A DNA stretch of 64,000 nt from Alicyclobacillus contaminans DSM 17975 (GTDB taxonomy: Bacteria; Bacillota; Bacilli; Alicyclobacillales; Alicyclobacillaceae), in NCBI RefSeq assembly GCF_000429525.1, contig NZ_AUCA01000004.1:1-64000 (forward strand), in the 5' to 3' direction. Under the pieces are notes generated by a model that saw only the letters and a list, made by a program, of their open reading frames with translations, was not told where the DNA came from and did not search any database. The number at the start of each line of letters is the position of its first letter. Position 1 is the stretch's first letter. Below are positions 54,437 through 63,808 of this stretch, in pieces. The translations under genes and the position numbers were made by a program.

Positions 54437-55705
54437 GTGCTGAAGCGCAAGCCACTCGCCGGCCATGCCTGGTGGCTGCTGGGGATTAGTGGGATTTTCT
54501 CGATTTCCGTCGGATTGTCGAATACGTTTGTCAACGTATACCTGTGGAAAGTGGACCATCGATACACCAGCATCGGCTGGTACAATTTTGCGATCTACTG
54601 CATGATTCCTCTCACGTTTCTCGTTGCCGGTTGGTTGGCGAAACGTTGGCACAGTGTGGCCACCCTGCGCATGGGCATTGTGCTGCATGGTTTGTTTTAC
54701 CTGATAGCTCTGTTGGGGGGAACGGCCGCGGGCCGCCTGCCGGTGTTGCTCGGCGTCATGATGGGATTGGCCGCCGGATTCTATTGGTGTTCGTTCAACG
54801 CACTCAGTCTTCAGTTCACCGCATTGGGAACCCGGGATTGGTTTTACAGTCTGAATGGCGTGATGGGCGCCATCGCGGGCGTGGTGGCACCGCCGGTGGC
54901 TGGATGGCTGATTTCAGCGGAAGATCGATGGGGCGGCTTGAGCGGCTATCACTGGATTTTCACGCTTTCTCTCATACTGTTTGGGTGCGCGGCGCTGTGT
55001 ACGTTGAAGCTGCACGCCAATGCCCGACGCGGACAGTTGAAGATGTGGAGCGCTCTGCAATCGCTCGCGCGCCGTCCATGGCGCATGATCCTGTTCGGAT
55101 GTCTGATTTACGGGCTGCGGGAAGGCGTGTTTTTGTTTCTCATTGGCCTGCTGATGTACATCGCCACAGGCAGTGAATTGAAACTGGGGGAATTTTTCCT
55201 CTTGCAGGGTGTGCTGTCGTTTGCTTCGTTTTTTATCGTCGGCAGACTCGTTAAACCGCCGACCCGGCTGCGCTATCTCGGCGCGGGAGCCATTTGCATG
55301 GCCGCAACCGCTTTGCTGTTTCTGCTTCCCATCAGCGCGCGCTTGTTGATGGTTTACGGGGCTGTCATCTCGTTGGTGCTGCCGATGTTTCTGGTGCCGC
55401 TTCAGGGATTCGTGTTCGATACCATCAGCCAGTTGCCGGACGCGACGACGTACCGGATGGAGTACATCATTCTCCGGGAAATTTTTGAAAACATCGGCCG
55501 AGTGACTGGCATCGGTGTGTTCATTGGGTTGATGACGATGTCACCGACTGCCCTCGCCATCAGCAGGTTCGCCGCAGCCCTCGGATTTGTTCAACTGTTC
55601 ACCTGGATGCTGATTGCCGTCGGTCAACGCAGGGTGGGGCGAACGCCCAGCGGACCAGCGGGAAAACCGTTGCTTCAGCGGGCGACAGCGCGAGTCGGTC
55701 GCTGA
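54437..55705 (+). CDS. MFS transporter (YqgE-like)
   Basis: A 422-residue transporter with about 11-12 membrane segments and no large loops. GTG 54437 follows GGGGAGG. The first helix has GISGIFSISVGLSNTFVNVYLW, and the central RRPWRMILFGCLIYGLREGVF marks the start of the second half. It resembles the uncharacterised YqgE-like MFS proteins of Bacilli. The last helix is followed by a basic tail. Substrate unknown. Confidence 0.8.
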   Translation: MLKRKPLAGHAWWLLGISGIFSISVGLSNTFVNVYLWKVDHRYTSIGWYNFAIYCMIPLTFLVAGWLAKRWHSVATLRMGIVLHGLFYLIALLGGTAAGRLPVLLGVMMGLAAGFYWCSFNALSLQFTALGTRDWFYSLNGVMGAIAGVVAPPVAGWLISAEDRWGGLSGYHWIFTLSLILFGCAALCTLKLHANARRGQLKMWSALQSLARRPWRMILFGCLIYGLREGVFLFLIGLLMYIATGSELKLGEFFLLQGVLSFASFFIVGRLVKPPTRLRYLGAGAICMAATALLFLLPISARLLMVYGAVISLVLPMFLVPLQGFVFDTISQLPDATTYRMEYIILREIFENIGRVTGIGVFIGLMTMSPTALAISRFAAALGFVQLFTWMLIAVGQRRVGRTPSGPAGKPLLQRATARVGR

Positions 55706-55711
55706 ATGAAC

Positions 55712-55743
55712 AAAGACCGGGAACGCTGGCCGTCCCGGTCTTT
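55712..55743. terminator. Bidirectional terminator after MFS gene
   Basis: AAAGACCGGGA (55712-55722) pairs perfectly with TCCCGGTCTTT (55733-55743) in a 10-base-loop stem, with A and T ends on both sides. Confidence 0.88.
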
Positions 55744-55799
55744 CTCCTTGCGCCCATCTTCCCGGCCAGATGACTGACAAGTTGAAAAGATGAGAGAAA

Positions 55800-56036
55800 T
55801 TACTTTTGAAAGAAGTCCCGATTCTTTTGGATGAACTCCTTCTCCTCTTCCGGGACGAAGTCCTCCATGTAGATTGCAGACACTGGGCAAACCGCTTCGC
55901 AAGCACCGCAGTCAATACAGAGGTCAGGATCAATGTAGTATTGATCTTCGCCCTCATGGATGGCATCAACGGGGCAGGTTTCTACACAGTCAGCGGCTTT
56001 TTCGCCGATGCAAGGCGACGTAATGACAAATGCCAC
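55800..56036 (-). CDS. fdxA: 7Fe ferredoxin ([3Fe-4S][4Fe-4S])
   Basis: A 78-residue ferredoxin. Cys9, Cys17 and Cys21 (SPCIGEKAADCVETCP) form the 3Fe-type half, and Cys40, Cys43, Cys46 and Cys50 (CIDCGACEAVCP) form the 4Fe half, the same spacing as Azotobacter FdI. It carries electrons in the cytoplasm. GTG 56036 follows GGAGGAG with a 7-base spacer; the frame reaches 56438 but upstream sequence is not protein-like. Confidence 0.95.
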   Translation of the reverse strand: MAFVITSPCIGEKAADCVETCPVDAIHEGEDQYYIDPDLCIDCGACEAVCPVSAIYMEDFVPEEEKEFIQKNRDFFQK

Positions 56037-56137
56037 GAAGGACTCCTCCTCAAGACCAGGTAAGTTGGTGAAAATGCTAGCTCCATGATATATCAGCGAC
56101 CTGTCCATTTCAACAGTTGGTCCCCTGGATGCCTGCG

Positions 56138-57154
56138 TCACGCCAATTCGGAACAGGCGTCCGGCTGTCTTGGGCCTGCCGCCGCGTCCGAGGCGACCAT
56201 CCGCGCCGCTTCCTGCTTGGCAGCCCACCACTCCACAGCGATGGGGCACAGTTGTGTCATGGCCACGCCGAGGGCCGCGCCCGCAATGACGTCGATGCCA
56301 TAATGAAACCGCAGGTACAGTGTGGAAAAAACAATCAAAAATGTCATCGGTGCATACAACCACAACCAGCGGCGCCGATAGCGGCCAATGAGCACCACCA
56401 TGACCACGCTGATGCCGGTGTGCAGGCTTGGGAAGCAATCGCGCGCAACCAGGGTTTGATCATGTAGAAACACATTGGTGAGCCCTCCCACCGGATGTGG
56501 AAACGGTACGGTGAAGAGCGGCCCGATGGCCGGAACCATGATGTAGGTCAGGTAGCCCACGTAAAACGTGGCGAGGGCCGTGAAAACGAATTCCAAAACG
56601 GCCCGGCGGCTGTGCGTCAAGAGCACCAAAATGGTGGAGTAGGTCAAGACGAACCAGGACATGTACGCAAAACTGAGCACGTCCGTCAGGGGCTTGCAAA
56701 TGAGATGGCTCAACCACTCGGACGGCAATTTCCCGAAGAACAGCGTGCGGTCTATGTGTTGCAGGGCCATGTCCCGATCAAACGGATTAAACACGGAGAT
56801 GTAAAAGTTGACGATTTTATAGATGGCGAGCATGGTACAGAACGCGAGCAGCACGCGAATCAAAAAGGCCAATTGCCGAAGCATCCGATGGTTCTTCCGG
56901 TGCAGCAGTGCGAGCAACAAGAACAACAGGGCAAATGCACCGGTGAACCACCACGTGAGGGCGTTCTGGTAAGCGCCCGCCACCGCGCTCGCTACCTTCC
57001 AATGATAGCCGCTGATGCCAATAATGTCGTCCAGTTTTCTCGCGGCGCCGAAGAATACAGCAATGGCCGCCGCGGACACCACGGCGCCGAGCAATTCGTA
57101 CAGTTCGAGTTGAAAGAGGGCTCGCATCATGAGGCGGCGCGTCTTCTGAGACAT
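56138..57154 (-). CDS. PAP2-superfamily membrane protein (PAP2_3 type)
   Basis: A 338-residue membrane protein with about eight hydrophobic segments. The C-terminal PAP2 motifs are RDCFPSLHTGISVVM and STLYLRFHYGIDVIAG, as in the inositolphosphotransferase/PAP2_3 group. It likely acts on phospholipid or isoprenoid phosphates at the outer face. GAGGAG lies 6 bases before ATG 57154. Confidence 0.85.
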   Translation of the reverse strand: MSQKTRRLMMRALFQLELYELLGAVVSAAAIAVFFGAARKLDDIIGISGYHWKVASAVAGAYQNALTWWFTGAFALLFLLLALLHRKNHRMLRQLAFLIRVLLAFCTMLAIYKIVNFYISVFNPFDRDMALQHIDRTLFFGKLPSEWLSHLICKPLTDVLSFAYMSWFVLTYSTILVLLTHSRRAVLEFVFTALATFYVGYLTYIMVPAIGPLFTVPFPHPVGGLTNVFLHDQTLVARDCFPSLHTGISVVMVVLIGRYRRRWLWLYAPMTFLIVFSTLYLRFHYGIDVIAGAALGVAMTQLCPIAVEWWAAKQEAARMVASDAAAGPRQPDACSELA

Positions 57155-57521
57155 AGGAACTCCTCTCGATACACAAAATGGTTCCGCAGGTCTATCTTGC
57201 AACATTGTAGATGGTTTTGCAGTGCAGAGAAAGTGGACAGATGTCGGTGTTTGGCGGACGCTGCCGGAAACGATGGAACACGTTTTGACTGTGATTCATA
57301 CACTGATGTGTTGACACGACAGCACGACCACCTTCCCGAGAGGGTGTTCATATAGGGGACCGGGGATTTTCCGCCTGGACTCGGGGATGGGCGGAGTCCC
57401 CAGTTTCTCCCCACTGGCGAAACATGAGGCTGAATGGATTTGAAATCGCTTTCAAAGGTGTGGGCATACGGCATAGAAGGTGACCATAAGAATGCTATAA
57501 AAAACGAAGGAAGGGATTCGG
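57155..57521. other. Long intergenic gap with no gene seen
   Basis: This 367-base stretch separates two divergent genes. It contains a small hairpin GGACTC/GAGTCC at 57377-57399 and TATAAA at about 57495, close to the next gene. I see no protein-coding frame or RNA gene here. Confidence 0.5.
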
Positions 57522-57767
57522 TTGTTTCAATGCCCGGTTTGCGGAGAGTTGATGGAGGCCCTCACCAATGTGCACTGCACCGTTCGTCACCGGATGACCA
57601 AAAACGAATTTCTGGCGCGTCACGGATCGCCGAAGTATGTGACACCCCGCATGGACAGCGAGGTGCAGCGGTGGATTCGTGACGCGCAAGTCATTCGGCG
57701 GCTGGATTTCGATATGGCGCAGGCGGCGGCGCGGACGCTGTTTCGCAGAGGCACCACGCATGCGTAG
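57522..57767 (+). CDS. Small zinc-ribbon-like protein, unknown
   Basis: An 81-residue protein starting at TTG behind AAGGAAGGG. It has a CPVCGELM pair of cysteines and a later HCTVRHRMTKNEFLARHGSPKY, which suggests a zinc-binding fold followed by a basic helix of the kind seen in DNA-binding or nuclease-associated small proteins. I cannot name its family. It stands alone. Confidence 0.5.
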   Translation: MFQCPVCGELMEALTNVHCTVRHRMTKNEFLARHGSPKYVTPRMDSEVQRWIRDAQVIRRLDFDMAQAAARTLFRRGTTHA

Positions 57768-57809
57768 CGCGGGATGCACGACGGTGGACAAACGGGCCTG
57801 CAGACCAGC

Positions 57810-57839
57810 TTGATAATGACATGGGGATCGGATCATACT
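57810..57839 (+). promoter_or_regulatory. Candidate promoter of the M16 peptidase pair
   Basis: TTGATA (57810-57815) and CATACT (57834-57839) are 18 bases apart, 94 bases before the ymfF-like gene. Confidence 0.4.
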
Positions 57840-57933
57840 GATGAGGAATGAAAGAGGCGGCAGGCCTCTGGCTTCATGCGTTGTGCAGAACGGCGCAAAG
57901 CGCACATGACGCCCGGCATCGGGCGAGATTGGG

Positions 57934-59244
57934 GTGCCAGACTTGGGGACATTCATCACGCAAACTGACGGACGCTTTGCCGTCCATCTTCTGTCCACCG
58001 ACAAATTTCGCACGCGGTACCTCGCATTGAAAGTGGCCCGGCCGCTCCATCGTCAACACGTCACCGCGTTGGCGATGTTGCCTTACCTCTGGATGCAGGG
58101 TACAACCACGCTTCCTTCGGCCAGGGAGGTGCTCCGTTACGCCGACTCCCTGTTCGGCGCCTCGGTTCGGACGCTCATCCAGCGGCGGGGGCATCAGCAG
58201 GTGCTCGAGGTTCAGGCCACCGCGCCGGAAGTTGGGACGTTCAACGGCGCAGACGCGGTGCTGGAAGAATTGGAGTCATTGGTAATTCAACTGGCGGTGA
58301 ACCCGGCCCATACGGGGGACGCGTTCCCAAGCGACCATGTGGAGCGCGAAAAAACGCTGCACGAGCGGCGGATTCAGAGCGTGTTCGACAACAAAATTAC
58401 ATACGCGCTGGAACGGTCCTGGGAGGCGGCGTGCGCCGGACAGCCGGTGGGGCTGCCTCGTTTGGGGTATCGGGAAGACCTCCGGGCGCTGACCGCGGCG
58501 TCGCTGTGGTCATTGCAGCAGGAGGTGCTCGCCGAATCGGATGTACACTTTTACGTGGTGGGCAAGCTGCACGATGAGCCATCGGTGGCGGCGAAGATTC
58601 TGAACCGGCTGCGGCAAGCGTTCGGAGACCACGGGCGAGGCGCTGCGGGAAGTCCCGTTCATGCGTTGGCGGTCCGTCGCGGCGAGGTTCAACAGGTGGT
58701 CGAGAAACAGCGCGTCCAACAGGGAAAATTGAATCTCGTTTTTCGAACCGGTGTGTCCTATGGAGACGACGAGTACGTTCCGCTGCTGTTGGCCAATGGC
58801 GTGCTCGGCGGTTTCCCCCACTCGAAGTTGTTCATGAATGTGCGCGAAAAGGCGAGTTTGGCGTACTATGCGTCGAGCATGCTCGACGGACTGACCGGAC
58901 TTGCCGTGGTCCAGACCGGCATCGAAACGGCCAATCGCGACAAGGCGTACGACATCATTCGCGCGCAGGTCGATGCACTGCAAGCGGGGCAGGTCACCGA
59001 CGATGAACTGGAATTCACCCGACGAGGATTGACCAATCAATACCGGCAGGTTCTAGATCAACCGGCGTCCCTGGCGGAGATTCACTTCAGTGCGACGCTG
59101 GCCGGCGTGGAGCGAGACGTCGAGCGGCTGATTCAGCAAATCGGCGAGGTGGACAAAGCAGCGGTGGTGGACGCGGCCTCCCGCTTCTCACTCGACACCG
59201 TGTATTTTCTGACCAGCGATGCGGAGGTGACCACAGGTGCGTGA
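57934..59244 (+). CDS. M16-family protein, YmfF-like (zinc site absent)
   Basis: A 436-residue protein of the pitrilysin fold. The HxxEH zinc motif expected near residue 50 is replaced by PYLWMQ, so it is probably not catalytic alone. The C-terminal half keeps the YASSML and LTNQYRQVLDQP segments of the family. It is paired with the active-looking partner that follows, as in Bacillus ymfF-ymfH. The start is uncertain: GTG 57934 and TTG 57943 both have possible sites. Stop and next start overlap by eight bases. Confidence 0.85.
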   Translation: MPDLGTFITQTDGRFAVHLLSTDKFRTRYLALKVARPLHRQHVTALAMLPYLWMQGTTTLPSAREVLRYADSLFGASVRTLIQRRGHQQVLEVQATAPEVGTFNGADAVLEELESLVIQLAVNPAHTGDAFPSDHVEREKTLHERRIQSVFDNKITYALERSWEAACAGQPVGLPRLGYREDLRALTAASLWSLQQEVLAESDVHFYVVGKLHDEPSVAAKILNRLRQAFGDHGRGAAGSPVHALAVRRGEVQQVVEKQRVQQGKLNLVFRTGVSYGDDEYVPLLLANGVLGGFPHSKLFMNVREKASLAYYASSMLDGLTGLAVVQTGIETANRDKAYDIIRAQVDALQAGQVTDDELEFTRRGLTNQYRQVLDQPASLAEIHFSATLAGVERDVERLIQQIGEVDKAAVVDAASRFSLDTVYFLTSDAEVTTGA

Positions 59245-60520
59245 AATCCACTACGATTCGTTGCAGCTGACCCTGTATCGCGATGTGTTGGACAACGGGC
59301 TGGTTGTCTATCTGTTGCCGAAAGCGGGGTTCCAGCAAACGTTCGCCTCGTTCACGACGAAGTACGGATCGATTGACAGTCAATTTCGGCTGGCTCATCA
59401 ACCGCAGGTGATCACGGTTCCGGATGGCATTGCGCATTTTTTGGAACACAAGATGTTTGAAAAAGAGCGCGGCGACGTGTTTCCGGAGTTTGCGAAACTG
59501 GGGGCGTCGGCGAACGCTTTCACCACGTTTGACCAGACCACCTACCTGTTCTCGTCCACCGATCACGTGCTGGAAAACACCGAGGTTCTGCTAAATTTCG
59601 TCCAAGAACCTTGGTTCTCCGAGCAAAGCGTGGAGAAGGAGAAGGGGATTATCGGCCAGGAGATCCGCATGTACGACGACAATCCGGATTGGCAGGTCTT
59701 CTTCAACCTGCTGCGGGCGCTGTACAAGCATCACCCCGTGCATCTGCCGATTGCGGGGACGGTCGAGTCGATTGCGGGGATTACCCCGGACATTCTCTAC
59801 ACGTGCCATGAGACGTTCTACCATCCGTCCAACATGATGTTTTTCGCGGTGGGAGGGTTTCATCCCGAGGCGTTGCTGGCGCACATTCGAAAGAATCAAG
59901 CAGCGAAATCGTTCGGCCCGGCGCCCGCGATTGACCGCGTACTGCCGGAGGAACCAGGGCCGGTGAGTGAGCCGAATCGGACGGTCCATCTCGGGGTGAG
60001 TCAACCGCGTTGTCTGATGGGCTGGAAAGACGCCAAAACCGGTCTTTCCGGGCCGGCGCAATTGGCGCAGGAAATGCTGACCGGCGTGGTGTTGGAGGCC
60101 CTGTTTGGGAAAAGCAGCGACTTCTACCACCGCCTGATGGATGCCGGACTCATTGACCAAAACTTTTCGTGGGAGTACGAATGCGCGCCCACCTACGGGT
60201 ATTCGGTGCTCGGAGGAAATACGCCCAACCCGCAAGCGCTGGTGGACACGGTGCAGTCGCTGATTGATGAAGCGATGAAGATCGGCGTGTCCGAGGAGGC
60301 GTTTGAACGAAGCCGGAGAAAGGCGATTGGCCGCTTCATCGCCACTCTGGACAGTCCTGGCGCGGTGGCGAGAAGCTTCGTCAGCTACGCATTGCGCGGA
60401 GCGGACGTGTTCACCACCATCGACGTCCTTGAACGCCTGACGCTGCAGCAGGTCAATGATCGCTTGCGAGAACATTTTGCGGAAAGTCAGCGGGCCGTGT
60501 CCGTCGTTCTGCCCGCTTGA
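59237..60520 (+). CDS. M16-family metallopeptidase, YmfH-like
   Basis: A 427-residue zinc peptidase. The metal motif HxxEH is HFLEHKMF near residue 72, followed by ASANAFTTFDQTTY and IIGQEIRMYDDNPDW, which holds the third metal ligand Glu. It likely forms a complex with the upstream YmfF-like protein to degrade peptides. GGAGGTG is 7 bases before the GTG. It ends at a two-way terminator. Confidence 0.9.
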   Translation: MREIHYDSLQLTLYRDVLDNGLVVYLLPKAGFQQTFASFTTKYGSIDSQFRLAHQPQVITVPDGIAHFLEHKMFEKERGDVFPEFAKLGASANAFTTFDQTTYLFSSTDHVLENTEVLLNFVQEPWFSEQSVEKEKGIIGQEIRMYDDNPDWQVFFNLLRALYKHHPVHLPIAGTVESIAGITPDILYTCHETFYHPSNMMFFAVGGFHPEALLAHIRKNQAAKSFGPAPAIDRVLPEEPGPVSEPNRTVHLGVSQPRCLMGWKDAKTGLSGPAQLAQEMLTGVVLEALFGKSSDFYHRLMDAGLIDQNFSWEYECAPTYGYSVLGGNTPNPQALVDTVQSLIDEAMKIGVSEEAFERSRRKAIGRFIATLDSPGAVARSFVSYALRGADVFTTIDVLERLTLQQVNDRLREHFAESQRAVSVVLPA

Positions 60521-60537
60521 CGAATGAGAAGCATGTA

Positions 60538-60559
60538 CAGCGGCCGGATTCGGCCGCTG
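60538..60559. terminator. Bidirectional hairpin between ymfH-like and tcdA
   Basis: CAGCGGCCG (60538-60546) pairs with CGGCCGCTG (60551-60559) around a 4-base loop GATT, between convergent genes. Confidence 0.65.
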
Positions 60560-60562
60560 GTT

Positions 60563-61330
60563 TCACGCTTCCGGATGGACGCCGGTCAGGTCGTGAATCA
60601 CGACACTGGCGAGAATCAGTCCCGCGACCGAAGGGACGTAGGCGGTGCTTGCCGGCGGCATCTTCGCCTTGCGGACGGGGGATTGGGCCGCTTCCGGGGA
60701 GACAATCTGTCGTCGCACATCCTCCCGCGGTTTGCGCGGACGCTCCGTGGAACAGACGGTCTTTACGCCGCGTGTGATCCCGTATTTTTTCAATTCGCGG
60801 CGGAGCACTTTTGCGATGGGATCGATTCGCGTATCGGCCAGATCCATCACGCGAAAACGCGTCGGATCGATTTTGTTGGCCGCTCCCATGCTGGACACAA
60901 TGGGAATATTGCGCTGGACGCACTCTTTGATGAGCAGGATTTTCGCCGTCACAATGTCGATGGCATCCACGACGTAATCCAACGAATGCGCGAACAGCTG
61001 CTCCTTGGTGTCTTCCAGGAAGAACGTCTGCAGCGCAATCACCTCACAGTCGGGATTGATCTGTGCGATGCGCTCCTTCATCACCTCCACCTTGGGCCGT
61101 CCGACGGTGGTGACCAGCGCGGGAATCTGCCGGTTCACGTTGGTGATGTCCACGACGTCCTTGTCAATCAAGATCAGACGACCGATGCCTGTGCGCGCCA
61201 ACGCTTCCATGGCGAACGATCCCACGCCGCCTGCGCCAAGCACAGCGACCGTCTTTCGCTTCAGCGTTTCCACGCCTTCCTTTCCAAAAACCAACTCTGT
61301 TCGTGAAAATTGCGTGAGAATGGTCAACAC
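60563..61330 (-). CDS. tcdA: tRNA threonylcarbamoyladenosine dehydratase TcdA
   Basis: A 255-residue ThiF/MoeB-like E1-type enzyme that cyclises t6A37 in tRNA. The N-terminus TQFSRTELVFGKEGVETL is typical, followed by AVLGAGGVGSF (ATP binding), LIDKDVVDITNVNRQIPA and the active cysteine in VCSTERPRKP. The start is uncertain; GTG 61330 gives the usual family N-terminus, while an ATG at 61369 is also open. Confidence 0.88.
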   Translation of the reverse strand: MLTILTQFSRTELVFGKEGVETLKRKTVAVLGAGGVGSFAMEALARTGIGRLILIDKDVVDITNVNRQIPALVTTVGRPKVEVMKERIAQINPDCEVIALQTFFLEDTKEQLFAHSLDYVVDAIDIVTAKILLIKECVQRNIPIVSSMGAANKIDPTRFRVMDLADTRIDPIAKVLRRELKKYGITRGVKTVCSTERPRKPREDVRRQIVSPEAAQSPVRKAKMPPASTAYVPSVAGLILASVVIHDLTGVHPEA

Positions 61331-61458
61331 ATCCCGTTTTGTCGATTTTGGGTCGGCTCGGTTGGGCATTGGCAATGCCACCCACCCTGCACGACTTGGG
61401 TCTATCGACATTATACGGAATTGCCGCGCTGTGTCCACGCAACTACCGGCGGTGCCCG

Positions 61459-62169
61459 TCAATCCGTTCCCTGCCACGCCACCCAATGCCGGGAGGACGT
61501 CAAACAGAACCAACGCCCGGCCATTTTCACCACAAGGCGACGACCGGTGTCATCCTCTACATCGGCCAGCCACTGCACCGGCGCGTCGGGCAGATTTCCG
61601 GAGATGTCCCGCCAAGTTTGGCCGCCATCGGTCGTTTCGTACACATGTCCCGGGTGATCCGGCGTGGCGGATGCATACCCGGCGAAGCCGACGGCGATGC
61701 CTGTGTCGGTCGAACGGTCCGGGAGCGGTGCCACCTGAACAATGGTTCGATTGGGCAAGCCGTAGGAATGGTTCTGCCAGTGGCCGCCCTGTCCGACCAA
61801 CAGGTTGCCGGTCAACGTTCCGACGTACCAGGTGCTGCCCTGACGCATAAACGCGGTGATGCCGTCGACACCGTAACCTTCCGTTCCAGGAATGCGCGCT
61901 TCGGTCAGGTCGGGCGAGAGGGGTGTCCAACGGCGTCCGGTCGGATCCCAGGCGCTGATTTCGTGTACAGCCCGATAGGTGGTGTTTCCGTCGCTCCAGT
62001 ATACCGGCGGCGGTCCATTCGGCAGCGGGGCGTCCGAGCTTGCCGCCGCACCCCCGGAGGCCGAAGGTGCGGGGCGCTGCCCATGCGTCCAGCTGACGGC
62101 GGTGGGGATGGACAAAGCGGCCAACACGACCGGCACATACGCTTTGATGGAGACGCTTCGCCGCAGCAT
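61459..62169 (-). CDS. Secreted BNR-repeat-like protein
   Basis: A 236-residue exported protein. A signal sequence (SIKAYVPVVLAALSIPTAVSW) follows the start, then a serine/alanine-rich stretch and a beta-propeller-like domain. A typical Asp-box (TTDGGQTWRDIS) suggests a BNR/sialidase-type propeller. No catalytic residues are evident. GAGGAGGG lies before the ATG. It lies 128 bases upstream of tcdA on the same strand. Confidence 0.65.
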   Translation of the reverse strand: MLRRSVSIKAYVPVVLAALSIPTAVSWTHGQRPAPSASGGAAASSDAPLPNGPPPVYWSDGNTTYRAVHEISAWDPTGRRWTPLSPDLTEARIPGTEGYGVDGITAFMRQGSTWYVGTLTGNLLVGQGGHWQNHSYGLPNRTIVQVAPLPDRSTDTGIAVGFAGYASATPDHPGHVYETTDGGQTWRDISGNLPDAPVQWLADVEDDTGRRLVVKMAGRWFCLTSSRHWVAWQGTD

Positions 62170-62388
62170 CCGGATCCCTCCTCAATCATCTGTGCATAAG
62201 GATACTCCTAGTGGGGTGGCGATCCGTGTCAAAGGGCGTGTGGTGCGTGGCAAAAATCTTTCAACAGCAATCGCCGTTCATCCTGAATTTTCGAGAGGAT
62301 ATTTCCCGGAACTCCGAATTGCGCTACAGTGTACTCTGGAAACCCGCGGCCACCCATGGGGACGTGGGTTGGGAGAGGAAGATGACGG

Positions 62389-63591
62389 GTGCGGACGATG
62401 GCGTTTCAGATTGCGTTGTTGGCGATGCTGTTGTTCGGCGCGATTGACATCTCGCGCGGATTGGCTGCGCCCATGATGCAGTCGGATTGGAATATCACGT
62501 ACTGGCAGCTCGGCATTGCGTTTTCGGCCAACTCGTTCGGATATGTGGTGTCCAGCTTCGCGAGCGGGATGATTCTGCATCGCGTGGGCCTGCGGAGGGC
62601 CATTGTCACCGGGGCTCTCCTCAGTGCTGCGGGGCTCTTGGGATTGGCGTGGCGCCACGAATTCGCGCTTGTCGTGCTTGGATTTCTGGTGTACGGTGTG
62701 GGTTCCGGTGTGTTGGAAATCGGGATCAACGGCGTCGTTCCAGCGTTGGCGGGAGATACTCCGTCGACGTCGTTGTTCAACCTCTTGCACGGTTTGTACG
62801 GTGCGGGGGCTTTCGGTTTTCCGGTGGTGGCCGTCTGGTTGATGGGGCGGCTCCACGGATGGCGGCCGCTGTACGCCCTGTTGGCCATGGGGCTGTTGTG
62901 CGTCTGGCTGCTCGGCACGCTGACAAAGCATCCCGTCCTGCGCCGAACGGCGACGGATGCGGTGGAGCGCGCGCCGGACGGTGCGGCGCCGCGTGCTCGC
63001 CGTGCGGGAAGCCTATACCGCAGTCCGCTGCTGTATGTGCTGTTGGTGGCCATCACCGCTTACGTGATGGCGGAGGCGGCTGTGTGCGGTTGGCTGCCCA
63101 CGTACCTGGTCCATGCGCGAAACGTGTCGCTGGACAGCAGCTCCCTGTGTCTCTCGGGGTTCTACCTGACGTTTACGGCGGGACGGTTGACCGCCCCTCT
63201 GTGGGTCCAGCGGGCGGGAAGATATCGCGCCCTCCTGTTCAGCGTCTGTCTGGCGCTGGTCGCCTTTTGCTGCGCGCTGTGGGTCGGGTGGCCCATCCCG
63301 CTGTTCATTGCCGCAGGTGCTGGGTTTGCCATCGTGTTTCCGACCATCGCTGCGGTGGCCAGTGACATGTTTCGAGCGGAAGCGGGCGTGGTCATCGGCG
63401 TGTTGTATACGGCGGCGGGGTTCGGATCGATGATGCTGAACGCGCTCATCGGCTGGCTGTCCTCCCGGTTCGGCATCGGCGTCGGTTTTTCCACCACGGC
63501 ACTGTTTCTGTGCGTGGTACTGGCGTGCACCTGGCTGGCGCAGAAAGTGGCGCCACCGCACCGGGAAGCAGCGGCTCCGATGGTCAGTTGA
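62389..63591 (+). CDS. MFS transporter
   Basis: A 400-residue transporter with about 12 membrane segments. The signature between segments 2 and 3 reads GMILHRVGLRRAIVTGALL, and the second half has GRLTAPLWVQRAGRYRALL. The centre (residues 185-210) is a charged cytoplasmic loop. Sequence is of the drug/sugar exporter kind, substrate unknown. GGGAGAGG lies upstream; starts at 62389 (GTG) and 62398 (ATG) are both open. Confidence 0.85.
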   Translation: MRTMAFQIALLAMLLFGAIDISRGLAAPMMQSDWNITYWQLGIAFSANSFGYVVSSFASGMILHRVGLRRAIVTGALLSAAGLLGLAWRHEFALVVLGFLVYGVGSGVLEIGINGVVPALAGDTPSTSLFNLLHGLYGAGAFGFPVVAVWLMGRLHGWRPLYALLAMGLLCVWLLGTLTKHPVLRRTATDAVERAPDGAAPRARRAGSLYRSPLLYVLLVAITAYVMAEAAVCGWLPTYLVHARNVSLDSSSLCLSGFYLTFTAGRLTAPLWVQRAGRYRALLFSVCLALVAFCCALWVGWPIPLFIAAGAGFAIVFPTIAAVASDMFRAEAGVVIGVLYTAAGFGSMMLNALIGWLSSRFGIGVGFSTTALFLCVVLACTWLAQKVAPPHREAAAPMVS

Positions 63592-63600
63592 CAGGAGCAG

Positions 63601-63618
63601 GGCGCGTTCGTCCGCGCC
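63601..63618 (+). terminator. Short GC hairpin after MFS gene
   Basis: GGCGCG and CGCGCC pair around a 6-base loop just after the MFS stop. No T-run. Confidence 0.35.
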
Positions 63619-63667
63619 GAAGGTTCCATGCACTGGATGTGTATTGTAATATTTAGTCTTCTTTTCA

Positions 63668-63682
63668 AAGAAAGCGTATTCA
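63668..63682. promoter_or_regulatory. cre-like CcpA site upstream of acsA
   Basis: AAGAAAGCGTATTCA matches the cre consensus WTGNAANCGNWNNCA at all but one position and overlaps the -35 of the acsA promoter. acsA is repressed by CcpA in Bacillus subtilis. Confidence 0.6.
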
Positions 63683-63707
63683 ATTATGCGCTGTCTTCTG
63701 GTATGCT
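63679..63707 (+). promoter_or_regulatory. Candidate promoter of acsA
   Basis: TTCAAT (63679-63684) and TATGCT (63702-63707) are 17 bases apart, 102 bases before the acsA ATG. Confidence 0.55.
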
Positions 63708-63808
63708 AGACATAGAGGTATCTATATTTCATATTTACAGAACAATCAATCTCCCGTGTCCCGTCCAACGGCGCGAGGGGATTTGGTGAATGCGAGGAGG
63801 AGGAGAGA

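Noticed and set aside
63592-63808. Possible small RNA upstream of acsA
   Set aside because: The only structure is a promoter and a cre-like site; no terminator precedes the acsA ribosome site.
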